A stretch of 22,552 nucleotides of DNA from a virus, in the IMG/VR virus record IMGVR_UViG_3300025759_000766, positions 1 through 22,552 of that record; one strand, 5' to 3'. The notes under the pieces were generated by a model. The model was not told where the DNA came from. It saw nothing but the letters and a program-made list of their open reading frames with translations, and ran no database searches. A program made the translations under genes and the position numbers. The number at the start of each line of letters is the position of its first letter. The stretch's first letter is position 1. Positions 11,429-20,881 of this stretch are shown in pieces.

Positions 11429-13904
11429 AATACCTGATTCTCAAAAAAATGAGAAATGGTATGAGGAAATAATTAATGACATTATTCCATACGATCAAAC
11501 TGTGTCTTATCAGTATGAGCGTATGAAACGGTGTTATGATATTCTCAATAATGATTTAACAAGGTTTAAAGAGCATATGGAGGAATTTTGTTCCCAAGTT
11601 CCTATTCATATGCAACTTCCAGATGAAGAACCAGAAAACTTAATACCTTACAATAGAATATACTCTAAGTATATGTATCAAGTTGGAGAGATGCATAAAC
11701 GCGGAGATAATATTGAGGCAATGGTACTCTCTGACAGAGAGAATAAAATAAAAGATGCTGAGCTTGAGAATATGCTTTACAACAGCATCAATGAAATGAT
11801 TAATTTAAACATTGAAGGAGCTCAACTTCAACAACAAGGTGTACCTAAAGAAGATGTAGAACAATATATTGCTAAACAAAGAACACAACCAGAACCTGAG
11901 CAATTAGTAGGAACACATTATAAAAGTGAAGCAGAACAATTTTATAATGATGTCATTCAGTATTTTAAGTGGAAGTTTAATTGGAGGAAAATTAAAGATA
12001 CTGCATTTAAACATTTAATGGCTACAGATGGTACGTTTGTAGGTATTGTAGAAGTAAATGGTCAACCTAAACCTATTGTTACTAATAATTTACATGTAGG
12101 ATTTCACAAATCTCCTGATGTATTTGATGTTAAGAATGCAGATTACTTTTGGATTAAAGTACCTATTACATTAGCAGATGTCTATAATGAAATAGGAAAT
12201 GAAGTAAGTCCTGAAGAAATAGAACAACTCGTTACTTTTACTGGCTCATCTAACAACAGAGCAAACAAACATCATGAACCTGGACCTGATGCAAAAGCTG
12301 AAAGATCTGAGCTATTAGCATCAGCTACAATGCATTATGCGGATGACAGAGAAGTAGGACACGGTATGGGTTCTATGACAAATCGCAGATTTAATAGTGA
12401 AACACTTACTTGGAAAACATACTTGCAATTTAAAGCATATCGTCAAGTTTGGTTTATTACACGAACTGATGATTATGGTGAGGAAATTACAGAAGTAGCA
12501 CCTTCTAATTTTAAACCACCAGCTGATGCTACCAAGACAAGAATTACAAATGATTATGGTCAAAAAAGCACTCGGTACGAATATTTAGATGAGTACAATA
12601 ATGCTTGTTTTGCTGAGAAATTATGGGTTCCTCGCAGGTATGAAGTAACAAGATATGGTAGCAGATTGATTTGGAATTTTAGAGAATGTCCTTATCAGCC
12701 ATTATTTACAGGAGATCCATTTGGTGATTTTACATTAGGTATCAATGGTAGGTTTATTTCCAATCTTAACTCACAACCAATTTCATTAGTAGAAAGAGCA
12801 CTAAATACTCAGTTCCAATACTTTGCAGTAAAAGCTCTTCAAACAAAAGAAATATCTAAATACGAAGGATTTATTAAGAACATATCAGTTGATATGATTC
12901 CTGAGTATTTACATACTGATGAAAATGGTGAACCTCTGTATGAAGGTATTGATAAGATTGCAATGTTCATGTACTTGAGAAGAAGTCTTGGTTATGCACT
13001 TCAATCAAGAACTGAAGGCTTAATGCCTAATTACAATAGTGGTGCTGTTGTCAGACCTGAAATGGCAGGTGCATTTGGTGAGATTATACAAATGCAACAG
13101 TTCCTTGAATTATTAGATAGAGAGATTGGAATGCAAATGCTTGTACCACCACAAGCAGAAGGTGTTATTGAACCAAACAGTAATGCTTCTGATAATCAAA
13201 TGGCTGTACAGCAGGGATATACTATGTCTGAAAGTTATTTTATTGAGTTTAATGAAATAATGAAAGATTTAATAAATGAATATCTTCGTCAGTTTAGAAT
13301 GTATTATACTGACTTCTTTAGAAAACATCCTAATAGAAAAGAACATTTTCTAAACTATGTATCATCTGAAGGAGTAAAGAAAGTACTAAAGATTACTCCT
13401 GATATATTAGATCATGAAGATATTGGAGTGTTTATAGGAGATGAAACAAACAATGAAGAGTACAGAAAGTATATGTTACAATCTGCTCATGCATTTGCTC
13501 AAAATGCTGGACAGGGAATGGAAACACTTTCTAATTTGTTTTTGTCTATAATTAAAAAAGAGTCTCCTGAAAAAATACACAAGAAGATAACTATGGCTTC
13601 TAATGAGCAGCAGCAAAGAATGGAGCAAATGCAACAACAGCAACAACAAGCAATGATGCAAGCTGAGCAGAAGAAAGAACAAGTTGAGATTAATAAGATT
13701 ATGGTTAAAGGAGAAATTGATAAAGAAATTAAAGCAATGGATCTTCAGAAATATATGATAGATAAAGACAGTGATAATGATGATGTTCCAAGAGAACTTG
13801 AAGCTGCTAAAACAATTCAAGATATGAACATCAAAGAACGCGAACAAAATAGAAAAGAAAGAGAAACTAATATGAAACAACAACAAGGTCAAAGACCTTC
13901 TTAA
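11406..13904 (+). CDS. Portal protein
   Basis: 832 aa. It forms the dodecameric ring at one capsid vertex through which DNA enters and leaves. Identification rests on size, position between TerL and the scaffold-like and capsid genes, and the character of the chain: an acidic, helical N-terminus, a long alpha-beta body with Trp/Tyr-rich segments (YFWIKVPITLADVYNE, LIWNFRECPYQP), an N-S-x-A-S-D-N-Q-M-A-type stretch near residue 595, and a long C-terminal helix. The last 100 residues (about 732-832) are extremely Gln-, Glu- and Lys-rich, including a pure Gln run, forming a probable coiled coil or barrel extension. Minus-strand frames here are shadows of the CAA/CAG-rich stretch. Confidence 0.88.
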   Translation: MRADIRLRIPDSQKNEKWYEEIINDIIPYDQTVSYQYERMKRCYDILNNDLTRFKEHMEEFCSQVPIHMQLPDEEPENLIPYNRIYSKYMYQVGEMHKRGDNIEAMVLSDRENKIKDAELENMLYNSINEMINLNIEGAQLQQQGVPKEDVEQYIAKQRTQPEPEQLVGTHYKSEAEQFYNDVIQYFKWKFNWRKIKDTAFKHLMATDGTFVGIVEVNGQPKPIVTNNLHVGFHKSPDVFDVKNADYFWIKVPITLADVYNEIGNEVSPEEIEQLVTFTGSSNNRANKHHEPGPDAKAERSELLASATMHYADDREVGHGMGSMTNRRFNSETLTWKTYLQFKAYRQVWFITRTDDYGEEITEVAPSNFKPPADATKTRITNDYGQKSTRYEYLDEYNNACFAEKLWVPRRYEVTRYGSRLIWNFRECPYQPLFTGDPFGDFTLGINGRFISNLNSQPISLVERALNTQFQYFAVKALQTKEISKYEGFIKNISVDMIPEYLHTDENGEPLYEGIDKIAMFMYLRRSLGYALQSRTEGLMPNYNSGAVVRPEMAGAFGEIIQMQQFLELLDREIGMQMLVPPQAEGVIEPNSNASDNQMAVQQGYTMSESYFIEFNEIMKDLINEYLRQFRMYYTDFFRKHPNRKEHFLNYVSSEGVKKVLKITPDILDHEDIGVFIGDETNNEEYRKYMLQSAHAFAQNAGQGMETLSNLFLSIIKKESPEKIHKKITMASNEQQQRMEQMQQQQQQAMMQAEQKKEQVEINKIMVKGEIDKEIKAMDLQKYMIDKDSDNDDVPRELEAAKTIQDMNIKEREQNRKERETNMKQQQGQRPS

Positions 13905-13924
13905 TTTATTAAACAACAAGAACT

Positions 13925-15007
13925 ATGGAAGATTTAGTATTACCAGATTTTGACTTTATAGATGATGAAATCAAAGGTGATGAAACCACCAATGAAAAAA
14001 AAGAAGACATTCTAGGAAAACCTTCTGCTTCAGAATTTCAAAATCAATTTAGTGATGAAGAACCTGATGATGAACCTGATTCTCAAGAAGAAGATGAAGA
14101 ACCAAAACAAACTACAAAACGCTCTAAGCCTGCAGACGGTGAAGCATCAGGATTGTATCAGTTTTATCGAGACAAGGGTTTTATTGCAAATGAGTATGAA
14201 GATTTTGATGGTAGTTATGATCAACTAGCTCAAATATTAGAGCATGAAAATGCAACAAAACTTCAGCAATCACAAGAAGCTATTTTGCAAGCTATTGTAA
14301 ATTCTCCAAACCCTGTTACTTCTAAGGTATTGGAATATGTTGTTACAAAAGGGAATGATCTTACTCCAGATGAATTTAGAAAAATTATTGATCGTGCTGA
14401 AGCAGCAAATGTAGATTTGACTGAAGAAAGTTTTAATGATGAGTCTGTTGCTGAAGATTATTTGACAAAGCAACTTATGGAACAAGGAGATGATGAAGAA
14501 ACGATTGAAGAGATTATTGAGTTATATAAGGATAAAGGCACACTTAAGAAAAAAGCTTTAGCTGCCTTTAAAAAGGATTTATCTTTAAAAACCAAGGACT
14601 TAGAAAAAGAGGTTAACAAGGTTAAAGAAGAAAGAGCACAAGCTGAACGTAACATTGAAGAGTTTCAAAAGGGTTTTGTAGAAGCAATTAATGAAACTGG
14701 ATGGATGGATAAGCGTAAGCAAATTGTTTATAATGAACTTGCACAAGGTGGTTTTAAAAATAAAATTGAAAGCATTTATAATCATCCAAGAGGCTTAGTT
14801 CAGCTGTTAGATTTTATGTCTTATTTTAATCCTGAAGATGGTACATTTAATTTAGATAACTATAAAAAGTCCTCAGTTTCAGACGGTGTGAAAGAAACAA
14901 AAGAGAATTTAATGAATTATTTTAGAGGTACAGGGAATCTTTCTGGGTCAGATAAGGGTTTTGGTACTAAAGTTAAATCTTTGAATGATATTGAATTTGC
15001 AGACTAA
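13925..15007 (+). CDS. Scaffold-like protein between portal and capsid
   Basis: 360 aa, starting 20 bases after the portal stop. The first 75 residues are strongly acidic and low in complexity (DEEPDDEPDSQEEDEEP), the middle is helical, residues 205-255 form a charged coiled coil (KKALAAFKKDL then EKEVNKVKEERAQAERN), and the C-terminus is Ser/Gly-rich ending NDIEFAD. Acidic, coiled-coil proteins in this slot are typically internal scaffolds for procapsid assembly. I see no protease motif in or beside it. The assignment is by place and composition. Confidence 0.7.
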   Translation: MEDLVLPDFDFIDDEIKGDETTNEKKEDILGKPSASEFQNQFSDEEPDDEPDSQEEDEEPKQTTKRSKPADGEASGLYQFYRDKGFIANEYEDFDGSYDQLAQILEHENATKLQQSQEAILQAIVNSPNPVTSKVLEYVVTKGNDLTPDEFRKIIDRAEAANVDLTEESFNDESVAEDYLTKQLMEQGDDEETIEEIIELYKDKGTLKKKALAAFKKDLSLKTKDLEKEVNKVKEERAQAERNIEEFQKGFVEAINETGWMDKRKQIVYNELAQGGFKNKIESIYNHPRGLVQLLDFMSYFNPEDGTFNLDNYKKSSVSDGVKETKENLMNYFRGTGNLSGSDKGFGTKVKSLNDIEFAD

Positions 15008-15051
15008 TTTTTTACTTTAATTTTTAATTTTTAATTAAACTCGAATTTATT

Positions 15052-16656
15052 ATGAATAGGAGAACAGCACTTAGTGTTGCCGAATATCAACAGTTTGGTG
15101 GCACTTTCTTTGACTCATATTCACATGCAGCCATGTTTCGTGACGAGAAGCCATTCCAATTTGGAGTGAAAACTGCTCGTCTTTTCTCTTCTGAGTTCAT
15201 GGGTGAAATGGTGAATAAAAAGTGGACTTGGCATACAATGGCCAAAGGAAACTATTACACAATTCCCGGTGGTAAGGATGAGTACGAGTGGGAAGTTGTA
15301 GGTGATGCACTCATTGAGTATCGTGTCACAGGTATGCTTGAATCATCTGGCACTCAAATTGGCAAGGGTGGACAAGAAACTTTCCGTATTGTATTGAATC
15401 ATCCACACGTTGAAAATCCAATGGTCTTAAAGACTGAGGATGACAATGCACCTTTAATTAAGGTTGTATCTGTTGGTACACCTGAATCTATGGGGCCTTA
15501 TCAGTATGTAATTACTTGTAAGTTGCAGACTTCAGACCCTAATGCTTACATTGACTCAGCTTTAATTGATGAAGGAGCTACTCTCATTCGTGTTTCTTCT
15601 CAGGTGGGTGACGAAGATAACCCATTCTACGCTGGAGATGAGTATGGTAAGATGGCTAAACTGCGTGGTGTAGTTGGTCAGTCTGCCAACAAAGTAGAAT
15701 TTTCTGACAAGTTTGTTCGTATGGAAATTTCTGCTGCCCGTAAGGGACAAAACAATAATGCCCCATACAAGATGGGAGGTGCTACTTACAAGGATGGAGG
15801 TTTCCATTCTGGTTACATTTATCAATCAAATATTACCAAGAAAGGAACTAACGAAACTATTCCTGCAGGATTCTTTATTTCTAAGGCAGAAGCTCGTTTG
15901 TTAGATCGCTCTGAGATGGATCGTGAATTCATGATGGAGTTTGGTAATCTTGAAATTTCTACTGAGCCTAACACAGGACATCCAATCAAAACTGCTCCAG
16001 GTTGGAGACAGATTGTTCGTGATGGTCAGTATTTCCCACACGATGGTTCATGGACACTTAACGAGTTGTATGATTTCTTACATCAGATTTTTGTAACTCG
16101 CCGTGGATTTATGAACCGTAAGCCTTACATGATTGGTGGTACTGGTTTTATCAGCTATCTGTCAAACCTGATTGCTGCTGAAGCATCTACTTTCCAAACT
16201 GTAGAGCCAGGTCTCTTTATTCGTGAGAACAAAGAACCTATTGGAGTTCACCCTAACGAGCTTGAATATGGTGCTCAGTTTACCAAGATTAAGTTGCCAA
16301 TGGGTATTGTTGTAACTGTAATGTATGATCCATTAAAAGATGATCCACAAATCTACAGGGAAACAGCCCCAGGTTCTTACTTACCTCTTGAATCATTCTC
16401 ATGTGACATTCTTGAGTTTGGTAAAACTGAAAGTGCTGCACAAGGCTCAACTGGTGAAAACATTACTATGGTATGTCAGGATATGGTAGATGAATACTAC
16501 CATGTTTCTAATGTATATGACATTCGCAGGGGCCCCATCACAGATGGTGGTAATGCTTATTCTAACAACAAGAAGACTGGTATTTATCGTACTATGTGTG
16601 GTTCTCTTGCTGTTTGGGATACAAAAGCAATTGGTCGTATGGAATGGGTAGTGTAA
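15052..16656 (+). CDS. Major capsid protein
   Basis: 534 aa, in the slot after portal and scaffold and of the size expected for the HK97-fold capsid protein of crAss-like phages. It is rich in beta-type segments and aromatic/Gly patches (KKWTWHTMAKGNYYTIPGG, GGATYKDGGFHSGYIYQSN, TRRGFMNRKPYMIGGTGF). Codon use is visibly shifted from that of neighbouring genes, with more AAC, TTC, GAC and CGT, as expected for a very highly expressed gene. The 44-base gap in front of it is nearly pure A/T and could hold an additional promoter or act as a strong Bacteroidota-type leader. The HK97 fold itself is inferred from context. Confidence 0.88.
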   Translation: MNRRTALSVAEYQQFGGTFFDSYSHAAMFRDEKPFQFGVKTARLFSSEFMGEMVNKKWTWHTMAKGNYYTIPGGKDEYEWEVVGDALIEYRVTGMLESSGTQIGKGGQETFRIVLNHPHVENPMVLKTEDDNAPLIKVVSVGTPESMGPYQYVITCKLQTSDPNAYIDSALIDEGATLIRVSSQVGDEDNPFYAGDEYGKMAKLRGVVGQSANKVEFSDKFVRMEISAARKGQNNNAPYKMGGATYKDGGFHSGYIYQSNITKKGTNETIPAGFFISKAEARLLDRSEMDREFMMEFGNLEISTEPNTGHPIKTAPGWRQIVRDGQYFPHDGSWTLNELYDFLHQIFVTRRGFMNRKPYMIGGTGFISYLSNLIAAEASTFQTVEPGLFIRENKEPIGVHPNELEYGAQFTKIKLPMGIVVTVMYDPLKDDPQIYRETAPGSYLPLESFSCDILEFGKTESAAQGSTGENITMVCQDMVDEYYHVSNVYDIRRGPITDGGNAYSNNKKTGIYRTMCGSLAVWDTKAIGRMEWVV

Positions 16657-16679
16657 TTATTTAATTTAAATATAAGTCC

Positions 16680-17807
16680 ATGTTAACGGAAATATTAAAT
16701 AAAAAAGTATTTGTTATTCCTGTTCCACGAAAGAGTGTGCAGGGTCGAAGTGATTATGATATTAATCTGTCAACAGGAGAAAGAATCTCCGCTAATAGAA
16801 CCAGAGCAAGAAATGCAAAGGTTAGAGTAAAGTTTACATCTCCTGACGGATTTAAATTGAAGACTGGCTTGGACGAAGTTGTTGACAATCCTTTTTATGG
16901 CTTAGAGCTTGATCAGATTGCCAATGACATTCGTCCAAGACAGTATTGGGCGAGCATTTACAATGAAGAAGTAAGGGATAGGAAAACTCTTCCTCTTCAA
17001 ACATTGTATGAAATTATTGATGATCAACCAAAGAACTCTTATACTTCTGTAAAGAATTTAAGACCTGCGGATGCAAAATACAATAATGGAAAAGCTCCTA
17101 CTGTTCTTGAGGATTTTGCTTTGTATCTAGATGATAACATGGCAGTTTTTAATGGGAATACATCAAGAGGGCGATTGGCTATTCTCTTGTTGGAAAACCA
17201 TCCAAAAGTTGCTAAGTCACGAGAAGAAGCTAATGTAACTAAACATGAGTTTTACTTAGCATCAGATGATGAAGCAACAGCAAGGAAGAAGTCAGAACGC
17301 TCTAAGATCATGGAGACAATGGCAAATACTAAAGACTTGACTACTAACTATGATAAGTTTACAAGGTTCCAAGTAGCCAGTATTCTTAATGTAGTAAAAG
17401 ACAAGCAGATTATTGAAACCAAAGTGGATAATGAACTTGAAGAATTTGTATTTATTCAAAAGTCTATTAGAAACGGAGGAACTCAAGAAGAAAGGCATAA
17501 GAAGTTCAATGAACTGTATGATCTTGTAAAAGCAGGAAAAGATGGTAAAATCAAATTATACATCAAATACATGTTTAAACAAGCTTTGAATTACAGGATT
17601 ATTGTAAACTCAAATGCTGAGTATTTGTGGCTTTCTAAGAAAGACCATGAGAATGTATATAGGTTAGGACGAGATCTTGATAAGATTCACAATATGTTCC
17701 ACCAAGAATATATTAACTATAATCCTGACGTTGATGAATATAATTGGTACAAAGAACTTGAAGAAGAACTTGTACGAACAGGAATTACTACACAAGCTGA
17801 CTTATGA
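16680..17807 (+). CDS. Structural protein downstream of capsid gene, 375 aa
   Basis: It starts 23 bases after the capsid stop behind an A/T-rich leader. The first 120 residues are beta-rich and basic (VFVIPVPRK, NAKVRVKFTSPDGFKLK); the rest is mainly helical and charged (EEANVTKHEFYLASDDEAT, NELEEFVFIQKSIRN), ending with a Tyr/Asn-rich segment. The place after the capsid gene and before the connector genes points to a head-associated or connector protein, conserved in crAss-like phages. I cannot say which virion position it occupies. The stop overlaps the next ATG (ATGA). Confidence 0.6.
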   Translation: MLTEILNKKVFVIPVPRKSVQGRSDYDINLSTGERISANRTRARNAKVRVKFTSPDGFKLKTGLDEVVDNPFYGLELDQIANDIRPRQYWASIYNEEVRDRKTLPLQTLYEIIDDQPKNSYTSVKNLRPADAKYNNGKAPTVLEDFALYLDDNMAVFNGNTSRGRLAILLLENHPKVAKSREEANVTKHEFYLASDDEATARKKSERSKIMETMANTKDLTTNYDKFTRFQVASILNVVKDKQIIETKVDNELEEFVFIQKSIRNGGTQEERHKKFNELYDLVKAGKDGKIKLYIKYMFKQALNYRIIVNSNAEYLWLSKKDHENVYRLGRDLDKIHNMFHQEYINYNPDVDEYNWYKELEEELVRTGITTQADL

Positions 17808-18541
17808 TTATCGAGCAGTTACATAGCGAGGTTAAAAGAAAATGGGACATGTTAGGGAACAATGTTCGCCCCAATCTATCAGATTTGGAGGTGGACGTTG
17901 TTCTCAACACAGCCATATTTTTGTATACAGAATATGCGCTGTATAACAAAAACCCAAGGAATTTTAATTTCGGTTTTGAAACTACTCAACAAAGATTGGA
18001 TATGATTCAAACTTTGGTTGTTGCATATCCTGAGCAACCAGAGATTGATTTAACGCCTTTGGGAGATAATATTTATAGAATTAATTTTCTAACAGATACT
18101 ATTCTCCCACTTAAGTCATTAAGAAAAGCTCGCGTATATGATCCTGACTGTAAAGCATTTTACAATGTATTTATTTATCAACATGATGATTTAGATTGGA
18201 AACTAAAAGACTATCATTACAAACCATCAAAAGCTTGGAAAAGAGCTGTTGGTGTTATTAGAAATGATAGTTTATATGTGTATACAAATGGGGAGTATAG
18301 TTTAACTAAAGCTAGAATAACCTACATTAAAAAACCAAATGAGGTTGCACTTGGCACTTATACTATTCACCCTACTATTGAAGAACCTTTTCCAATTGCA
18401 ATCAAACCTCAAGTAGAATGTGATCTTCCAGAAGATTATCATTATTTAATTGTTGACCTTGCTGTAGAAGAGCTGTCAAGGATCTATTTAGATGTTAATA
18501 GAAAGAATTTACAAACCGAGAAAATCGTTAATTTATCATGA
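17804..18541 (+). CDS. Probable head-tail adaptor / ring protein
   Basis: 245 aa, coupled to the previous gene by an ATGA overlap. The N-terminus is helical (EQLHSEVKRKWDMLG, LEVDVVLNTAIFLYTEYALY). The middle is beta-rich (NIYRINFLTD, SLYVYTNGEYSL), then comes ARITYIKKPNEVALG, and a final helix reads DLPEDYHYLIVDLAVEELSR. A strand with I-x-Y-I-K-K-P followed by a D-L-P-x-x-x-H-x-x-I-V-x-x-A helix is common to podovirus head-tail adaptors and ring proteins. Context and pattern agree; the exact ring cannot be told. Confidence 0.65.
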   Translation: MIIEQLHSEVKRKWDMLGNNVRPNLSDLEVDVVLNTAIFLYTEYALYNKNPRNFNFGFETTQQRLDMIQTLVVAYPEQPEIDLTPLGDNIYRINFLTDTILPLKSLRKARVYDPDCKAFYNVFIYQHDDLDWKLKDYHYKPSKAWKRAVGVIRNDSLYVYTNGEYSLTKARITYIKKPNEVALGTYTIHPTIEEPFPIAIKPQVECDLPEDYHYLIVDLAVEELSRIYLDVNRKNLQTEKIVNLS

Positions 18542-19893
18542 CTAATTCAAAAACATACCAAGATTATTGGTTCGTAGCTAAGGGTGATCAAGCCCTACCT
18601 ATTACAGGTAATATTATTACAAATGGTATTGCTGATGGACAGTTAGGTGTAATTGCAGCTGACAGTTCAGGATCTTTAAATTCAGGAGATTTTGTAGACT
18701 CAGCTGATACTGCAGCTACAGTTCCTGCCATTAAGATTGTACAAGGTACACCTGCTAGTGCAGATTATTCTAACAATGTAGGATGGTTCAATGAAGACAA
18801 AGCATATGTTTCTTCACCTATTATTCGTAATGGTGAGATTCGTAGCTTCTCTGCTCAGTATGCTCCTGTTCAAGCTTACTCATCTTATTTGGCAGCTAGT
18901 TTTTCTGCTCCTACTGCTGACCACGAATATTCAATCTATACTACTTTAGATTCTATTCGTAAGGATCGTGATTATGGACGCAATCAGCACCGCATTCCAC
19001 CTGCTTATTACAAAGCAGTTACTGGTGATGGTGTAGATGATTTGCTTGTAAACATTGCTCACAAGTACAACCGCTTTTCTAAATTAATTACTAACAAGCC
19101 TCGTCATTCAACTCACGAGATTGTTTGTTTAGGAATTGACATTAGTGGTGGAGGAGCAGGTACTGTTATTGGTGATATTGCAGTTGGAGATTCAGTAGAT
19201 TTTATGACTCTTAACGGAGTAACATATTCATTTACTGCAAATGAAGCTTTCCTTCAAACATTCTACAATACTATTGCGAATACCACTGTAACTGCTACTT
19301 CAACTATTGAAGTTATTGACCCAACCTCAGTAGCTCCTGTTGATGCATTATTGTTTGTAGGATTAGATGAAGACCTTTCAGTAGGTACTGATCTTATTTA
19401 CGACAGCAAAGCTAACATTCGTGCTCTTGAGTTTGGACGTGATTTCCAAACTGATATGAATGTTGCTGTAACTGAAGCTTCTACTAAGCAGAACGCATTA
19501 AACAGCTCACGAGTATTAAAGATTCGTTGGGAAGAAAGTGGTTCTACTTTACAAGGTACTATGCAATTAGCAGGATTTAGTGATACTCTTATCCTTCCTC
19601 CTAACTACATTGCAGATGGTACTGAGTACACAGTATTTACACTTACTACTGAGCGTAAGATTGATACTCTTACTATTGAGCCTAACTTTAAGTTTCGCAT
19701 CAATATTTTAGTACCTGGTGCTAAAACCATTGTAGATGCAAAAACTGCAATTACTGTTGCAACTAATGACACTGGAACAACTTCTGATGCTGTTAATAAT
19801 GATGGTTTAGAGCAAGTACTTGGTACTTGGTTAAAGAGTGCTAATACTCACCAATTGTTGGGAACAGCTACTGCTTCTACTTATTTTGCATAA
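18538..19893 (+). CDS. Virion structural protein, tail or connector, 451 aa
   Basis: The ATG overlaps the previous stop by four bases. The chain is almost entirely beta-type and rich in Ala, Thr, Asp, Ser and Gly, as in tail tube, ring or decoration proteins. Segments include ITNGIADGQLGVIAADSSG, SSPIIRNGEIRSFSAQYAP, and a central Gly-rich GIDISGGGAGTVIGDIAVG that may begin an inserted Ig-like domain (about 195-275). Codon use is again shifted towards that of the capsid gene, suggesting an abundant protein. No family is recognised with certainty. Followed after 16 A/T-rich bases by the next gene. Confidence 0.6.
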   Translation: MTNSKTYQDYWFVAKGDQALPITGNIITNGIADGQLGVIAADSSGSLNSGDFVDSADTAATVPAIKIVQGTPASADYSNNVGWFNEDKAYVSSPIIRNGEIRSFSAQYAPVQAYSSYLAASFSAPTADHEYSIYTTLDSIRKDRDYGRNQHRIPPAYYKAVTGDGVDDLLVNIAHKYNRFSKLITNKPRHSTHEIVCLGIDISGGGAGTVIGDIAVGDSVDFMTLNGVTYSFTANEAFLQTFYNTIANTTVTATSTIEVIDPTSVAPVDALLFVGLDEDLSVGTDLIYDSKANIRALEFGRDFQTDMNVAVTEASTKQNALNSSRVLKIRWEESGSTLQGTMQLAGFSDTLILPPNYIADGTEYTVFTLTTERKIDTLTIEPNFKFRINILVPGAKTIVDAKTAITVATNDTGTTSDAVNNDGLEQVLGTWLKSANTHQLLGTATASTYFA

Positions 19894-19909
19894 TTAAAAT
19901 TTATCTTGA

Positions 19910-20881
19910 ATGGCTACTGAATGGCGTATTAGAACTTCAGTAATCAAGAAAGATGAAGATATACCTGATAATATAGTTGCTGGAGGGGGAGATTTTCAAG
20001 ATAAAAAAATCTGGTGGGCAAAACTATCAGATCTTCTTGCAGATCTCCCCGGCAGCACTTTTGGTGATGAAAGGGTAAAGTCTTCTTCTACAGACCCTAC
20101 TACAGGGTATCTTGATTCCAAGGTTAGATATTCTGTAGAAGTTGATTCTAACTTTATACAGCTTACAAATGATGTTGAAACACCATTGCCATATCAAGTA
20201 TATGGTACAAATCCAAATGGCACTCGTACTTGGATTGACAAAGCAAGCTTAGTTGTAGAACTTACAGATGATGATTTAGCAGTATCAGGTGACCCACAGT
20301 TATCTGATTTTGCAAATCTAGTAACAGCTAATAACTATGAAGATGCTTTTATCTTCTATGGTACAGCTGATAATCCTGAATTAGTATATTATGTAGACAA
20401 AGAAGGTAGTCTATTAAATATACTGTCTTCATCAGGAGGAAACCAGTTGCATTATGGAACTGATAATAGTGATTTCTTTTGGTGGATATGGGGACCCAAT
20501 GCTAATCTAACAACACAATATGTAGGAGATAAAGTACAAATTGTAGTACCTGAAGGGTCAAGATTACTGTCTATTAAAATAGTACCTTATGCAGATATTT
20601 ATACTGCAAACAATGACTTACTAGTTGAAATAATATACTTAGACAAATGGCTTTATGCAGATTATGCAGCGTATGTTCCTACATTACAAGTAACTGTCCA
20701 TGATGCAAATTGGTCTAATGTCCCAACTGAAAACAGCCCTAATTACTTTATCCAAAATGTTGTTACAGGTATATACGAAGTAGAAACAGGGTCTACTACC
20801 AGAACTAAAATAGGATACATAATTCAAGATGCTAAAACCTTTTTTGCACAACCCGCATTTGACCTCAAATTTATACCATGA
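19910..20881 (+). CDS. Probable tail or head fibre protein, 323 aa
   Basis: It begins with a short basic head (ATEWRIRTSVIKKDEDIP), a Gly-rich linker (AGGGDFQDKK) and a W-W-A-K-L-S-D-L-L-A-D-L-P stretch, the style of an attachment module at the start of phage fibres or adaptors. The remainder is beta-rich with aromatic clusters (FFWWIWGPNAN, YYVDKEGSLLNIL). No enzyme motif is visible. Its stop overlaps the start of the next, FISUMP-bearing gene (ATGA), implying joint expression; it could be the base to which that protein attaches. The role is inferred from context. Confidence 0.55.
   Translation: MATEWRIRTSVIKKDEDIPDNIVAGGGDFQDKKIWWAKLSDLLADLPGSTFGDERVKSSSTDPTTGYLDSKVRYSVEVDSNFIQLTNDVETPLPYQVYGTNPNGTRTWIDKASLVVELTDDDLAVSGDPQLSDFANLVTANNYEDAFIFYGTADNPELVYYVDKEGSLLNILSSSGGNQLHYGTDNSDFFWWIWGPNANLTTQYVGDKVQIVVPEGSRLLSIKIVPYADIYTANNDLLVEIIYLDKWLYADYAAYVPTLQVTVHDANWSNVPTENSPNYFIQNVVTGIYEVETGSTTRTKIGYIIQDAKTFFAQPAFDLKFIP

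Noticed and set aside
11417-11440. TAG reassigned to an amino acid, as in some crAss-like phages
   Set aside because: TerL ends in TAG and a TGA follows within three codons; the 74-aa gene also ends in TAG at the expected place. No gene needs read-through.
13476-13919. Leftward Leu-rich 147-codon frame
   Set aside because: It is an antisense shadow of the Gln- and Lys-rich portal C-terminus; CAA, AAG and GAA codons read backwards give Leu, Phe and Ser.
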